Assembly: GCF_008365385.1 (NCBI RefSeq)
Contig: NZ_QOVF01000002.1
Coordinates: 186,001-250,000 of the forward strand
Direction of reading: 5' to 3'
DNA length: 64,000 nt
Source of the DNA: Halopseudomonas laoshanensis
GTDB taxonomy: Bacteria > Pseudomonadota > Gammaproteobacteria > Pseudomonadales > Pseudomonadaceae
Numbering within the stretch: the first letter of the stretch is position 1; every line of letters begins with the position of its first letter. Below the pieces are notes generated by a model. That model ran no database searches. It was not told the origin of the DNA and saw only the letters and a program-made list of their open reading frames with translations. Of the stretch, positions 18,847 through 29,358 are shown piece after piece. Made by a program: the position numbers and the translations under genes.

Positions 18847-19716
18847 ATGTCGATGATCAAACGTCCGCTGGCCGTCATGGCTGGCTTGTGCCTGTCTGTT
18901 GCTACTGTTTTTGCATCGGCGCCTGCAATGGCCGAACAAGAGGTGCTACGCGTCTCTGCCATTCCCGATGAAGCCCCCACCGAATTGCTGCGCAAGTTCG
19001 AGCCTTTGGGCGCTTATCTGGAAAAAGAGCTGGATATGAAGGTCACCTTTCAGCCGGTTTCCGATTACGCAGGCGTGGTTGAAGCGCTGGGTTCCAAGCG
19101 TTTGGATCTGGCCTGGCTGGGCGGCTTTACCTTCGTCCAGGCACGCATTCGCACTGGCGATGCCATTCCCCTGGTTCAGCGTGAACAGGATGCGGTCTTT
19201 ACCAGCACCTTTATCACTGCTGACCCCGAGATCAAGGAACACAAGGACCTGAAAGGCAAGAGCTTCGCCTTCGGCTCGGTATCATCAACCTCTGGGCATT
19301 TGATGCCGCGCTATTTTATGCAGCAGGACGGGCTCGACGTGGATAACTACCTCGGCCGCGTAGGCTACTCCGGCGCCCACGATGCGACCGTCGCCTGGGT
19401 TGAATCCGGCCGCGTCGATGCGGGCGTGTTGAATGCCTCAGTCTGGGAAAAGCTGGTAGAAGAAGGCAAGGTCGATACCGACAAGGTGCGCGTCTACACC
19501 ACCACCCCGACCTACTTCGACTACAACTGGACCGTGCGTGGCGATATGGATCCCGAGCTGGTCGAGCGCATCAAGCAGGCATTCCTCAAGCTGGATCCGG
19601 AAAACCCCGAGCACAAGGCGATTCTGGACCTGCAACGCGCCAGCCGCTTTGTTGAGACCAAGCCGGAGAACTACCAGGGCATCGAAGAAGCCGCACGCGC
19701 TGCTGGCCTGCTTTAA
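18847..19716 (+). CDS. PhnD-family ABC transporter substrate-binding protein
   Basis: This is a periplasmic binding protein of 289 residues with a signal peptide (cleavage near APAMA-EQ). It belongs to the phosphate/phosphite/phosphonate-binding PhnD superfamily, shown by RVSAIPDEAPTELLRKFEPL, a DLAWLGGFTFVQAR segment and SVSSTSGHLMPRYF. A subgroup with this opening is commonly named a putative selenate-binding protein, but the ligand is not proven. It heads a four-gene importer with an ATPase and two permeases (binding protein, ATPase, permease, permease). Confidence 0.82.
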   Translation: MSMIKRPLAVMAGLCLSVATVFASAPAMAEQEVLRVSAIPDEAPTELLRKFEPLGAYLEKELDMKVTFQPVSDYAGVVEALGSKRLDLAWLGGFTFVQARIRTGDAIPLVQREQDAVFTSTFITADPEIKEHKDLKGKSFAFGSVSSTSGHLMPRYFMQQDGLDVDNYLGRVGYSGAHDATVAWVESGRVDAGVLNASVWEKLVEEGKVDTDKVRVYTTTPTYFDYNWTVRGDMDPELVERIKQAFLKLDPENPEHKAILDLQRASRFVETKPENYQGIEEAARAAGLL

Positions 19717-19722
19717 CGGACC

Positions 19723-20544
19723 ATGGGCATTCGACTTGACGGGGCGAGCCTGACTCACCCCGGTGGCTTTACCGCCCTGCACCCGCTCAACTTGGCGATC
19801 CAGCCGGGTGAGCGGGTCGCGATTATTGGCTCTTCCGGCGCGGGCAAAACCACGTTGCTGCGCCTGCTTTCGACTGGCCTGCTGGCCAGCAGCGGCAGCG
19901 TGCAGTTGCTCGACGCCAATCCTGCACAACTGTCAGGCGGCGCACTGCGGCGCCTGCGTACACGTATTGGTCTGATCCATCAGAGCCCGCCGTTGCCACC
20001 GCGCCAACGGGTGATTACCGCCGTTCTGGCCGGCCGGCTCGGCCAATGGTCGTTAGCTCGCTCGCTTTTATCCTTATGTTATCCGTTGGATATATCCGGC
20101 GCCCGCACAGCGCTGGAACCACTGGATCTGAGCGAAAAGCTCTTCGCCCGTTGCGATCAGTTATCTGGCGGGCAGTTGCAGCGCGTGGGTATTGCCCGGG
20201 TGTTATATCAGGGCGCTGATTTGTTGCTGGCCGATGAGCCGGTGTCAGCGATGGATCCGCTACTGGCCGATCATACGCTGGCATTGCTCAATCGCCTGGC
20301 GCAGGAGCACGGCAAAACCCTGGTAGCCAGCCTGCATGCGGTGGACCTGGCCTTGCGGCATTTCCCGCGGATCATCGGGCTGCGCAACGGCGAGATTCTG
20401 TTCGACCGTGAGGCCGCGCAGGTAACGCCAGAAGATCTGCGTGAGCTTTATAGTAATGAAGGGCTTGCTGAAACCCTTCCCGATCCGGTTTCCACGCTCG
20501 TTACACCCAGGCCAAGTGGCCAGTCCGCGCCACGATGCCTTTGA
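19723..20544 (+). CDS. PhnC-type ABC transporter ATPase
   Basis: This is the ATPase of the PhnD-like importer. It has Walker A GSSGAGKTT, a complete signature LSGGQLQRVGIARVL, Walker B LLLADEPVS and a His switch (SLHAVD). The 273 residues match the PhnC family. It starts six bases after the binding-protein gene and overlaps the first permease by ten bases. The ligand may be phosphonate-, phosphite- or selenate-like, as argued for the binding protein. Confidence 0.88.
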   Translation: MGIRLDGASLTHPGGFTALHPLNLAIQPGERVAIIGSSGAGKTTLLRLLSTGLLASSGSVQLLDANPAQLSGGALRRLRTRIGLIHQSPPLPPRQRVITAVLAGRLGQWSLARSLLSLCYPLDISGARTALEPLDLSEKLFARCDQLSGGQLQRVGIARVLYQGADLLLADEPVSAMDPLLADHTLALLNRLAQEHGKTLVASLHAVDLALRHFPRIIGLRNGEILFDREAAQVTPEDLRELYSNEGLAETLPDPVSTLVTPRPSGQSAPRCL

Positions 20545-21374
20545 ACCCATTGCAGCGAGTCGACCCACGCGACCCTGCCGCCCTGCCCCGCGCACTCATT
20601 ACGCTGCTGGCATTGGTGTTGCTCTGGCCCGGGCTGGTGCTTACCGAGTTCCGTCCGGGTACTTTGGTAGACCCGCGCAATCTGGATACCTTCGGGCGCT
20701 TTCTGGCCGGTTTCTGGCCGCCGGAGGTGTCAGCCGAATTTCTTGCGCTGCTGGGTAAAGCCACGCTGGAAACGCTGGCGATGGCTACCGCTGGGCTTGC
20801 GCTGGCGCTGCTGCTGGCAATTCCATTAAGTTTGCTCTCCAGCCGCGCGCTGTCAGTCTCCGCGTTAATCAGCGGCCGGCCTGGCAGGCTCGCCAGTATT
20901 GCGCGTTACCCGGTCAGGCTGCTGTTGATTTTGCTGCGCAGTATTCCCGAGATCGTCTGGGCATTGTTGTTTGTCAGAGCCGTCGGCCTTGGCCCCACCG
21001 CCGGCGTACTGGCCATCGCCATTACCTACAGCGGCATGCTCGGCAAGGTGTATGCGGAAATCTACGAGTCCGTCGACCAGCGCCCGGCGCGGGCCCTGAT
21101 GCAGGCTGGCAGTTCACGCCTGGCGGCGTTCTTTTACGGCATTCTGCCGGCTGCGGCGCAAGAGCTGACCTCCTATACGCTGTACCGTTGGGAATGCGCG
21201 GTGCGGGCATCGGTGATTATGGGCTTTGTCGGCGCCGGCGGCCTGGGCCAGATGATCGACCTGTCAATCCGCATGTTTGCCGGTGGTGAGGTCGTCAGCA
21301 TTCTGCTGACCTTCCTGATCTTGGTGTTGGCCGCCGATCAATTGAGCAGCCTGCTGCGCAGGAGGCTGGCATGA
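20535..21374 (+). CDS. PhnE-type ABC permease, first subunit
   Basis: The 279-residue membrane protein has about six hydrophobic helices and the permease EAA-like loop (EIYESVDQRPARALMQAGSS) that docks the ATPase, followed by GFVGAGGLGQMIDLSIRMF, a hallmark of PhnE. It overlaps the ATPase gene upstream and the second permease downstream (ATGA), so the unit is translationally coupled. Confidence 0.86.
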   Translation: MPLNPLQRVDPRDPAALPRALITLLALVLLWPGLVLTEFRPGTLVDPRNLDTFGRFLAGFWPPEVSAEFLALLGKATLETLAMATAGLALALLLAIPLSLLSSRALSVSALISGRPGRLASIARYPVRLLLILLRSIPEIVWALLFVRAVGLGPTAGVLAIAITYSGMLGKVYAEIYESVDQRPARALMQAGSSRLAAFFYGILPAAAQELTSYTLYRWECAVRASVIMGFVGAGGLGQMIDLSIRMFAGGEVVSILLTFLILVLAADQLSSLLRRRLA

Positions 21375-22135
21375 GCCGTCGGTGCGAGGCGTTGCTCTGG
21401 CTCAGTCTGATTGGCGTAGCGCTGGTCAGTTCGTTTACGTATCTGGGCCTGGACCTCGGCGGCTTGCTGCGCGGCGATAGCCCCAGCCAGATGGCTGACT
21501 ATGCGACCTCATTTTTTCCGCCGGAAATGTCCGCTGGCTGGCTGACGCAAATCAGTTGGGGTGCTGTGGAAACGCTCGCGATTTCCGCCATAGGCACGCT
21601 ATTGGCGGTATTGGCAGGCGCTGCGCTGAGCTTGCTGGCCGCTGGGCGTATGGGCATCGTCGCCAAAGCCCTGGCGCGATTGCTGCTCAACGCGCTCAGA
21701 TCCGTGCCGGAACTGGTCTGGGCGGCGCTGATGGTGCTGGCCGCGGGTCTTGGTCCCTTTGCCGGGACGCTGGCCATTGCGCTACACACTACCGGTGTAC
21801 TCGGGCGATTGTTCGCTGAAGCCCTGGAGAACGCCCCGCACGAACCGGCAAAAGCGTTGCGCGATCAAGGCGCTGGGGCGACAGCGGCATTCTTTTACGG
21901 CACATTGCCCCAGGTATTCCCGCAGTGGCTGGCGTATAGCTTGTACCGCTGGGAGAACAATATTCGGATGGCCGCGGTACTGGGCTTTGTTGGCGCCGGC
22001 GGTTTGGGGCAGATGCTCTACGTGACGCTAAGCCTGTTTCAGCAACCCAAGGCTTTAAGCGTGATTTTGGCGATGATTGTAATGGTGCTGGTGGTCGACG
22101 GGCTGAGTGCCTGGTGGCGGGCGCGGCTGGGGTGA
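21371..22135 (+). CDS. PhnE-type ABC permease, second subunit
   Basis: This 254-residue PhnE-like permease shares with its neighbour the RSVPELVWA segment, an EALENAPHEPAKALRDQGAG coupling loop and GFVGAGGLGQMLYVTLSLF. The two permeases likely form a heterodimer in the inner membrane. The start overlaps the previous stop (ATGA). It ends the operon, about 100 bases before the REP-like pair. Confidence 0.86.
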   Translation: MSRRCEALLWLSLIGVALVSSFTYLGLDLGGLLRGDSPSQMADYATSFFPPEMSAGWLTQISWGAVETLAISAIGTLLAVLAGAALSLLAAGRMGIVAKALARLLLNALRSVPELVWAALMVLAAGLGPFAGTLAIALHTTGVLGRLFAEALENAPHEPAKALRDQGAGATAAFFYGTLPQVFPQWLAYSLYRWENNIRMAAVLGFVGAGGLGQMLYVTLSLFQQPKALSVILAMIVMVLVVDGLSAWWRARLG

Positions 22136-22237
22136 TCGCCGCCCAACCGACATTTCCGCAAAAGCGAAAGACCAGAGAGATCTGGAGTCAGTCACCACCT
22201 ATGCCACTGAGAAATCCAGGTCTACCCAGAAACCGCT

Positions 22238-22356
22238 TGGATCCCCGCCTTCGCGGGGATGACGACCAAAAGCACAAATCCTAGTTGCCGACCAGAGCAG
22301 TACCAGACTGCACTTGGCTTAACCCCCTCCGTCATTCCCGCGAAGGCGGGAATCCA
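22238..22356. repeat. REP-like palindromic pair (BIME-like)
   Basis: Two copies of a GC-rich palindrome with core CCCGCGAAGGCGGG stand in opposite orientation at about 22238-22265 and 22329-22356, each flanked by GTCAT on one side and GGATCCA/GAATCCA on the other. This is the common extragenic palindrome often seen in Proteobacteria. It lies between the ABC operon and the convergent DUF2288 gene. It may stabilise or end transcripts; no transposase is near. Confidence 0.8.
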
Positions 22357-22395
22357 TTCTGACTTTCAGGCTGAATCAACCGGTCAGGAACAACC

Positions 22396-22704
22396 TCAAT
22401 GCCGCACCACCCGCTCCTGCACCAACACCCAGGGACGAATAACCACAGCCCAGAGGTTGTCCGGGTCGCGTTCATGCCAGCCAGCCGCCTGGGCGTCCGG
22501 AGTCAGCTGCACCTGCCCGGCATCCATCCACTGCTTAACCGCAGCGCCATCATCGCGGGTAAAGGCTTCGGCTACAGTGACCAGATCCAATGCAGGGTCG
22601 ACTGACAGCACCTGGCCCGCAGCAAAATGCGGCTCCAACGTCTTCCATTCGATAGGCGCGGTCGCACCCAGAATCGCGGCGTAGGTTTCGGTTTGGTCAG
22701 ACAT
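22396..22704 (-). CDS. DUF2288 family protein
   Basis: A 102-residue soluble protein with the family pattern: YAAILGATAPIEWKTLEPHFAAG, VDPALDLVTVAEAFTRDD and a C-terminal WAVVIRPWVLVQER. DUF2288 proteins are widespread in Pseudomonas and of unknown function. It is transcribed leftward, alone, toward the REP-like pair. Confidence 0.85.
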   Translation of the reverse strand: MSDQTETYAAILGATAPIEWKTLEPHFAAGQVLSVDPALDLVTVAEAFTRDDGAAVKQWMDAGQVQLTPDAQAAGWHERDPDNLWAVVIRPWVLVQERVVRH

Positions 22705-23021
22705 TCTAACGCTCCAGATCAGGCTTAATTGCTGCGCATGTTAACCAGCACACCGCCAAGTGCAAGACGGATGAGGGGAAAGAGGCGGCATTGTCGGACA
22801 AATACGCCTATTCTGTCGGGGTGTATGTCGTCTTTCAGACAAAATGTTGCAGTTTGAGGACATTGAATGACAATTTGCCAAGACTCGATTCCCTGCGCTC
22901 ATCGCCGTTGGTAAACTGCTGCGGTACAGTTACCGGGAATGGGTATGGTAAAGCCAACACTACCTGAACCTTCGTCGTTTCGGATAACAACCAGTCGGAC
23001 AACAACAAGCGAGCATACGAT
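22705..23021. other. Intergenic region upstream of braC
   Basis: This divergent spacer (DUF2288 leftward, braC rightward) should carry the braC promoter. No convincing sigma70 or sigma54 site and no known RNA leader was found. Confidence 0.5.
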
Positions 23022-24149
<1,128 letters not shown>

Positions 24150-24160
24150 GACCCAACGTT

Positions 24161-24198
24161 CAGGCCCACCGGAGCAATCCGGCGGGCCTGATTTTTTT
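24161..24198 (+). terminator. Terminator/attenuator between braC and braD
   Basis: A 12-base stem with one mismatch (24161-24172 with 24179-24190) and a six-base loop is followed by ATTTTTTT. It lies just after braC and inside the operon, so partial read-through would give more binding protein than permease, as known in related operons. Confidence 0.88.
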
Positions 24199-24254
24199 GA
24201 TGCCCGTCTGTTCTGACCAGCATTGCTCATCCTGTCATTCCAGGTGCCGTGACC

Positions 24255-25181
24255 ATGCCAGAGTCACTCTATTACTTTATCCAGCAGTTGCTTAACGGTC
24301 TTACCGTAGGCAGCACCTATGCTTTGATCGCGATCGGCTACACCATGGTGTACGGCATCATTGGCATGATCAACTTCGCCCATGGCGAGGTGTACATGAT
24401 CGGCAGCTATATCGCCTTTATGGCCATTGCTGCACTCGCCCTGTTCGGGCTCGAATATCTCCCGCTGATGATTGCCGGTGCATTTGTCATCAGCATGATT
24501 GTCACCAGCGCTTACGGCTACAGCATCGAGCGGGTTGCCTACCGCCCCCTGCGTGGCGGCAACCGTCTGATTCCGTTGATCTCTGCGATCGGCATGTCGA
24601 TCTTTCTGCAGAACCTGGTACGCCTGGCGCAGGGCTCGCGGGATATCGCCATGCCCAGCCTGGTAACCGGTGGTATCAGCATCGGGCCCGATGCCGGCTT
24701 TCAAGCGTCGCTGTCCTATATGCAGATGATTATCTTCGCTGTGACGCTGGTGACCATGACCCTGCTCACCCTGTTTATCACTCGCTCACGCATGGGCCGT
24801 GCCTGCCGTGCCTGCGCAGAAGATCTGAAGATGACCAACCTGCTAGGCATCAACACCAACGGTATCATCGCGCTGACCTTTGTCATTGGCGCCGCGCTGG
24901 CGGCCGTGGCCGGTGTGCTGCTGGGCATGTATTACGGTGTGATCAACCCCTATATCGGCTTTATGGCCGGGCTTAAAGCCTTTACCGCAGCGGTTCTGGG
25001 CGGCATTGGCAGCATCCCAGGCGCCGTGCTTGGCGGCTTGCTACTGGGCGTGACCGAGGCCATTACCTCAGGTTACTTCAGCAGTGAATACAAAGACGTG
25101 GTCGCCTTCAGCTTGCTGATTCTGATTTTGCTATTCCGCCCGAGCGGCATTCTTGGCCGTCCAGAGGTGGAAAAAGTATGA
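24255..25181 (+). CDS. braD: Branched-chain amino acid ABC permease LivH/BraD
   Basis: BraD is one of the two inner-membrane permeases of the branched-chain amino acid importer. The product closely resembles Pseudomonas BraD, with [34 protein letters not shown] and [14 protein letters not shown], and multiple membrane helices. A GTG six bases upstream is possible, but the ATG at 24255 (308 residues) fits family alignment and has an AGGTG ribosome binding site. It overlaps the next permease gene by ATGA. Confidence 0.95.
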   Translation: MPESLYYFIQQLLNGLTVGSTYALIAIGYTMVYGIIGMINFAHGEVYMIGSYIAFMAIAALALFGLEYLPLMIAGAFVISMIVTSAYGYSIERVAYRPLRGGNRLIPLISAIGMSIFLQNLVRLAQGSRDIAMPSLVTGGISIGPDAGFQASLSYMQMIIFAVTLVTMTLLTLFITRSRMGRACRACAEDLKMTNLLGINTNGIIALTFVIGAALAAVAGVLLGMYYGVINPYIGFMAGLKAFTAAVLGGIGSIPGAVLGGLLLGVTEAITSGYFSSEYKDVVAFSLLILILLFRPSGILGRPEVEKV

Positions 25182-26437
25182 TTCGAGCCAATCTTAAACC
25201 GGCGGTAATTTCCGCCGTGGTGGTCGTGGTACTCACCGGCCTGTTGATGGGTGTGCGCCTGGGCCAGTCTGGGACCGGCCTGACCGTTACCGGTGCTGGC
25301 GCCGATGTGTGGTGGAAAATTGCCGCCGCGGCGGCCTTCATCTTCTTCTTCAACCTGTTCCGCGACCAACTGACCCACGCCTGGAAAGCCCTGCCTGGCC
25401 TGCCAAAAACACCGCCCAAATTATCCGACATTCGCGATAAGCCTGCGGTTAAAAGGCTGTTCTGGTGTTTCCTGATCGCCGCTGCGCTGGTGTGGCCGTT
25501 CTTTGCCAACCGCGGTGGCATTGACCTGGCAACGCTGGTGCTGATCTACATCATGCTTGGGCTCGGCCTGAACATTGTGGTCGGTCTGGCCGGTCTGCTG
25601 GATCTGGGCTATGTCGGCTTTTACGCGGTGGGGGCCTACACCTATGCCCTGCTCGCCATGTATTTCGGCCTGGGCTTCTGGACCGGGCTGTTCGTGGCAG
25701 GCGGCATGGCCGCTCTGTTCGGCTTTCTGCTCGGCTTCCCGGTGCTGCGGCTACGCGGCGATTACCTGGCGATCGTGACCTTGGGCTTCGGCGAGATCAT
25801 CCGCATTCTGCTGAATAACATGACCTGGCTGACCAATGGGCCGAATGGCATCGGTGGCATTCCCAAACCGACCTTTTTTGGCCTCGAATTCAGCCGTCGG
25901 GCCAGCGAGGGCATGCAGACCTTCCATGACTTTTTCGGATTCGACTACGACTCAACACACCGGATCATCTTTCTTTACCTGCTCGCGCTCTTGCTGGTGC
26001 TGTTTACCCTGTTCGTGATCAACCGGCTGCTGCGCATGCCCATAGGTCGCGCCTGGGAGGCCCTGCGTGAGGATGAGATCGCCTGCCGCTCGCTGGGCAT
26101 CAATCCGACCGCCATCAAGCTCAACGCCTTCACCATCGGCGCCAGCTTCGCGGGTTTTGCCGGCTGTTTCTTCGCCGCACGTCAGGGCTTTATCAGTCCC
26201 GAATCCTTCACCTTTATCGAATCGGCGATCATCCTCGCCATCGTCGTGCTCGGCGGCATGGGCTCGCAGCTGGGCGTGATACTGGCAGCGATCATCATGA
26301 CCATCCTGCCAGAGCTGGCTCGCGAGTTTAACGAGTATCGCATGCTGCTGTTCGGCTTGATGATGGTACTGATGATGATCTGGCGGCCACAGGGCCTGCT
26401 ACCGATGAAACGTCCGCACATGGAGCTCCGGACATGA
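25178..26437 (+). CDS. braE: Branched-chain amino acid ABC permease LivM/BraE
   Basis: The 419-residue second permease has the extra N-terminal hydrophobic domain (about residues 1-95, LivM-type) before the core permease fold with [25 protein letters not shown] and the coupling segment [20 protein letters not shown]. It overlaps BraD and BraF coding sequences by ATGA, so the proteins are probably made in balanced amounts. Confidence 0.95.
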   Translation: MIRANLKPAVISAVVVVVLTGLLMGVRLGQSGTGLTVTGAGADVWWKIAAAAAFIFFFNLFRDQLTHAWKALPGLPKTPPKLSDIRDKPAVKRLFWCFLIAAALVWPFFANRGGIDLATLVLIYIMLGLGLNIVVGLAGLLDLGYVGFYAVGAYTYALLAMYFGLGFWTGLFVAGGMAALFGFLLGFPVLRLRGDYLAIVTLGFGEIIRILLNNMTWLTNGPNGIGGIPKPTFFGLEFSRRASEGMQTFHDFFGFDYDSTHRIIFLYLLALLLVLFTLFVINRLLRMPIGRAWEALREDEIACRSLGINPTAIKLNAFTIGASFAGFAGCFFAARQGFISPESFTFIESAIILAIVVLGGMGSQLGVILAAIIMTILPELAREFNEYRMLLFGLMMVLMMIWRPQGLLPMKRPHMELRT

Positions 26438-27207
26438 CCGCCATGACACCTTTGCTCGATGTAACCGGGCTGACCATGCGCTTTGGCGGCCTGCTGGCGG
26501 TCGACGGCGTGGCCTTGCAAGTGCACGAGAAGCAGATCGTCTCCATGATCGGCCCGAACGGTGCCGGCAAGACTACGGTATTCAACTGCCTGACCGGCTT
26601 CTACAAGCCGAGTGACGGCAAGATCGTCTTCCGAGGCGAAGAGATTCAAGGGCTACCCGGCTTCAAGGTCGCCCGCAAGGGCATGATCCGTACCTTTCAG
26701 CATGTACGCCTGTTCAAGGAAATGACTGTCGTCGAAAATCTGTTGGTGGCGCAGCACCAGAGCATGAATACCAGCATGCTCGCCGGCCTGTTCAAGACGC
26801 CCAGCTATCGGCGCAGCGAAAAGGAAGCGATGGAGCGAGCCGCCTACTGGCTTGAGCGGGTCAACCTGCACGAATTCGCCAACCGCACCGCCAGTACCTT
26901 GGCCTATGGGCAGCAACGCCGCCTGGAGATCGCTCGCTGCATGGTCACGCAGCCAAGCCTGCTGATGCTGGATGAGCCAGCTGCCGGCCTCAACCCGCGC
27001 GAAACTCAAGATCTCAAGGAGCTGATCTCCGAGTTGCGAGATAACCACGACCTGACCGTACTGCTGATCGAGCACGACATGAAGCTGGTAATGGATATTT
27101 CCGATCATATCGTCGTGATCAACCAGGGCACGCCCCTGGCCGAGGGCACTCCGGAGCAAGTGCGTAACAATCCCGCCGTGATCAAGGCCTACCTGGGCGA
27201 AACCTGA
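26434..27207 (+). CDS. braF: Branched-chain amino acid ABC ATPase LivG/BraF
   Basis: One of the two ATPases. It has Walker [10 protein letters not shown], a LivG-type signature [15 protein letters not shown] (YGQQR replaces the usual SGGQ, as in the family), Walker [11 protein letters not shown] and switch His in LIEHDM. The 257-residue length is normal. It lies 12 bases before braG. Confidence 0.95.
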   Translation: MTAMTPLLDVTGLTMRFGGLLAVDGVALQVHEKQIVSMIGPNGAGKTTVFNCLTGFYKPSDGKIVFRGEEIQGLPGFKVARKGMIRTFQHVRLFKEMTVVENLLVAQHQSMNTSMLAGLFKTPSYRRSEKEAMERAAYWLERVNLHEFANRTASTLAYGQQRRLEIARCMVTQPSLLMLDEPAAGLNPRETQDLKELISELRDNHDLTVLLIEHDMKLVMDISDHIVVINQGTPLAEGTPEQVRNNPAVIKAYLGET

Positions 27208-27219
27208 GGCATAGATTCC

Positions 27220-27921
27220 ATGCTGTATATGAAAAACGTCTCTACCCACTACGGCAAGATTCAGGCCCTGCACGACGTCAGCCTGGAAGTGGAGCGTGGC
27301 GAAATTGTCACCCTGATTGGTGCCAATGGCGCCGGCAAGACCACCCTGTTGATGACGCTGTGCGGCGATCCGCGCGCGACTACCGGCAGCATCCGTTATG
27401 AAGGGGAAGAGCTGACCGGCTTGACCACCGCCGAGATCATGCGCAAGGACATTGCCATTGTGCCGGAAGGCCGCCGCGTGTTCTCACGCCTGACCGTGGA
27501 AGAAAACCTGAGCATGGGTGGCTTTTTTACCCATAAGGATGATTTTCAGCAGCAGCTGGATACCGCCCTGAGCCTGTTCCCGCGTTTGAAAGAACGCTAC
27601 CAGCAGCGCGCTGGCACCATGTCCGGCGGCGAGCAGCAAATGCTAGCCATTGGTCGTGCACTGATGAGCAAGCCGCGGCTGTTGCTGCTCGACGAGCCGT
27701 CTTTGGGTCTGGCACCCATCATCATCCAGCAGATATTCGAGATTATCGAGCAACTGCGCAGCCAGGGGGTGACCATCTTTTTGGTCGAGCAGAATGCCAA
27801 CCAGGCGCTCAAGCTGGCGGACCGTGGCTATGTAATGGAGCACGGGCACATCGTCATGCAGGACAGCGGTGAAGCACTATTGTCCGATCCGCAGGTACGC
27901 AGCGCTTACCTGGGCGGTTGA
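27220..27921 (+). CDS. braG: Branched-chain amino acid ABC ATPase LivF/BraG
   Basis: The second ATPase, 233 residues. Walker A is GANGAGKTT, the signature is MSGGEQQMLAIGRALM, Walker B is LLLLDEPSLG, and a His-equivalent Gln switch (VEQNAN) follows, as in LivF. It is the last gene of braCDEFG and ends three bases from the convergent lipoprotein gene, with no terminator between. Confidence 0.95.
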   Translation: MLYMKNVSTHYGKIQALHDVSLEVERGEIVTLIGANGAGKTTLLMTLCGDPRATTGSIRYEGEELTGLTTAEIMRKDIAIVPEGRRVFSRLTVEENLSMGGFFTHKDDFQQQLDTALSLFPRLKERYQQRAGTMSGGEQQMLAIGRALMSKPRLLLLDEPSLGLAPIIIQQIFEIIEQLRSQGVTIFLVEQNANQALKLADRGYVMEHGHIVMQDSGEALLSDPQVRSAYLGG

Positions 27922-27924
27922 TGC

Positions 27925-28575
27925 TCAGGGCAACAGACCCTGATAGGCACAGCCTGTCAGGGTTTGGCCGTCACGAACCAAGCGGGCAGTACGATGAAAA
28001 TAGTCGCCGCTGCTCTGCTCGAAGCAGGCATCCGGGTATAACCAGACCTCCTGCGAGTCCCCCCGTAACGTCTGAAAGCCTATGGCACTACCCGGTATCT
28101 CTTCGGTAATCACCGGTACGGGTAGCGCTATACTGTCCGTGCCCTGATCCAGCCATTGCATACCCGCAGGCCCGATCTGCATCCGCCATTCAAGCCCGTG
28201 GCCCACAACCGACCACTGAGTGCGCGCATGGGACTGATCGGCACAGCCACTCGGTTTCTGTTGCAGGCGAATCACTTCCACCGGCTCAACGCCCCCATCA
28301 GCCAGGGTGCGCACGGCCATATCCACAAATACCGACTGTCGGCCTGGATGCACCACCTGCTTGAACAACTGTTGGATATTCGCGGAATCAGCTACGGCCA
28401 TGGCGTTGCTGCCGTCGCAGGGCAGTAACCGGAGTTCTCCAGACTCTGCGGTCAAGATACCCGTTAATCGTTCACCGGGCTCCTGACGCGCTCCCGGCAA
28501 GATGGCACAACCGGCGATGGTGAAAACCACCAAAAGCAGGCCAAATCGGGAAAAATTCACATACTTGGAAGACAT
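27925..28575 (-). CDS. Predicted lipoprotein (COG3650-like)
   Basis: The 216-residue product has a signal sequence and lipobox (FTIAGC, Cys about residue 23), so it is a lipid-anchored envelope protein. Its C-terminal part, with CFEQSSGDYFHRTARLVRDG and a closing LTGCAYQG, resembles the COG3650 group of small envelope proteins of unknown role. An AAAGGTG ribosome binding site precedes the ATG. It faces the braG gene with a three-base gap. Confidence 0.75.
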   Translation of the reverse strand: MSSKYVNFSRFGLLLVVFTIAGCAILPGARQEPGERLTGILTAESGELRLLPCDGSNAMAVADSANIQQLFKQVVHPGRQSVFVDMAVRTLADGGVEPVEVIRLQQKPSGCADQSHARTQWSVVGHGLEWRMQIGPAGMQWLDQGTDSIALPVPVITEEIPGSAIGFQTLRGDSQEVWLYPDACFEQSSGDYFHRTARLVRDGQTLTGCAYQGLLP

Positions 28576-28707
28576 AAGGCACCTTTGAGCGGAAAACCCT
28601 AAAAAAGGGCCATGTGCTTGATCACAAAATCAACAACTGATGGTACCCTCTGCGATGTTAAAGGGGCTACTCTTACACCAACTTCTGAACATTCGTACTT
28701 GGGCATC

Positions 28708-29259
28708 ATGAAAACATTAAAAACTCTCTCTGCCGTTTGCTTGTCCCTGGCACTCGCCGCCTGTGCTTCCAAAGCGCCTGAACCAACACCGCCACCACCT
28801 CCGCCGCCATCCTGGGCCGAGTCACGCGTTGAGCCGTTGACAGTCCTTGCGGAAAAAGAGGGTTTTGAAGTGGTGCGTGAAGGCGAACAGATTCGCCTGA
28901 TTATCCCGGTGGAAGGTAACTTCCACCCCAAGCGTACCCTGCTGCTGCCCTCTGGGCTGGTACCCATCAGCAAAGTCGCCAAAGCGCTAAAAGAAGATCC
29001 GAACAGTCAGTATGCGGTCATCGGCCACAGCGACAGCACTGGTGAGCAGGAACTGAACCAGAAGTTGAGCCTGGAGCGTGCCCAGGCAGTCGCCAGCATC
29101 CTGATGCTGGGCGGTGTCAGCAGCAAGCGTATGAGCCTGACCAGCATGGGTGAAGACCAGCCACGTGCCGACAACAGCACCCACACCGGCCGGATGCTCA
29201 ATCGCCGCGTGGAAATACTGCTTACCCCCTACCCCACTCGCGTGGCCATGGCCAACTGA
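28708..29259 (+). CDS. OmpA-domain lipoprotein
   Basis: The 183-residue product has a lipobox (SLALAAC, Cys about residue 19), a proline-rich linker (about 24-34), and an OmpA-like peptidoglycan-binding domain with VIGHSDSTGEQELNQKLSLERAQAV and a terminal NRRVEILLTP. The Asp and Arg residues used to hold diaminopimelate are present. It likely tethers the outer membrane to the cell wall. The start at 28708 was chosen because the longer frame would put residues before the signal; the ribosome binding site is weak. It ends before a strong terminator. Confidence 0.88.
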   Translation: MKTLKTLSAVCLSLALAACASKAPEPTPPPPPPPSWAESRVEPLTVLAEKEGFEVVREGEQIRLIIPVEGNFHPKRTLLLPSGLVPISKVAKALKEDPNSQYAVIGHSDSTGEQELNQKLSLERAQAVASILMLGGVSSKRMSLTSMGEDQPRADNSTHTGRMLNRRVEILLTPYPTRVAMAN

Positions 29260-29267
29260 TCCACCAG

Positions 29268-29300
29268 CCCCGTCGCAGCTCTGCGACGGGGTCTCTGTTT
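29268..29300 (+). terminator. Intrinsic terminator after the OmpA lipoprotein
   Basis: An 11-base perfect stem (29268-29278 with 29281-29291) and a short loop is followed by TCTCTGTTTT. It lies just past the stop codon and upstream of the convergent EAL/GGDEF gene. Confidence 0.82.
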
Positions 29301-29358
29301 TATCGCCAGTACCCAGACCTCCGAATGACCTCGCGGCGCAAAGGCCTGCTGCACGCAA

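Noticed and set aside
22238..22356. The palindromic pair as a CRISPR or transposon end
   Set aside because: Only two copies in opposite orientation, no spacers or transposase; it fits a REP/BIME-like element.
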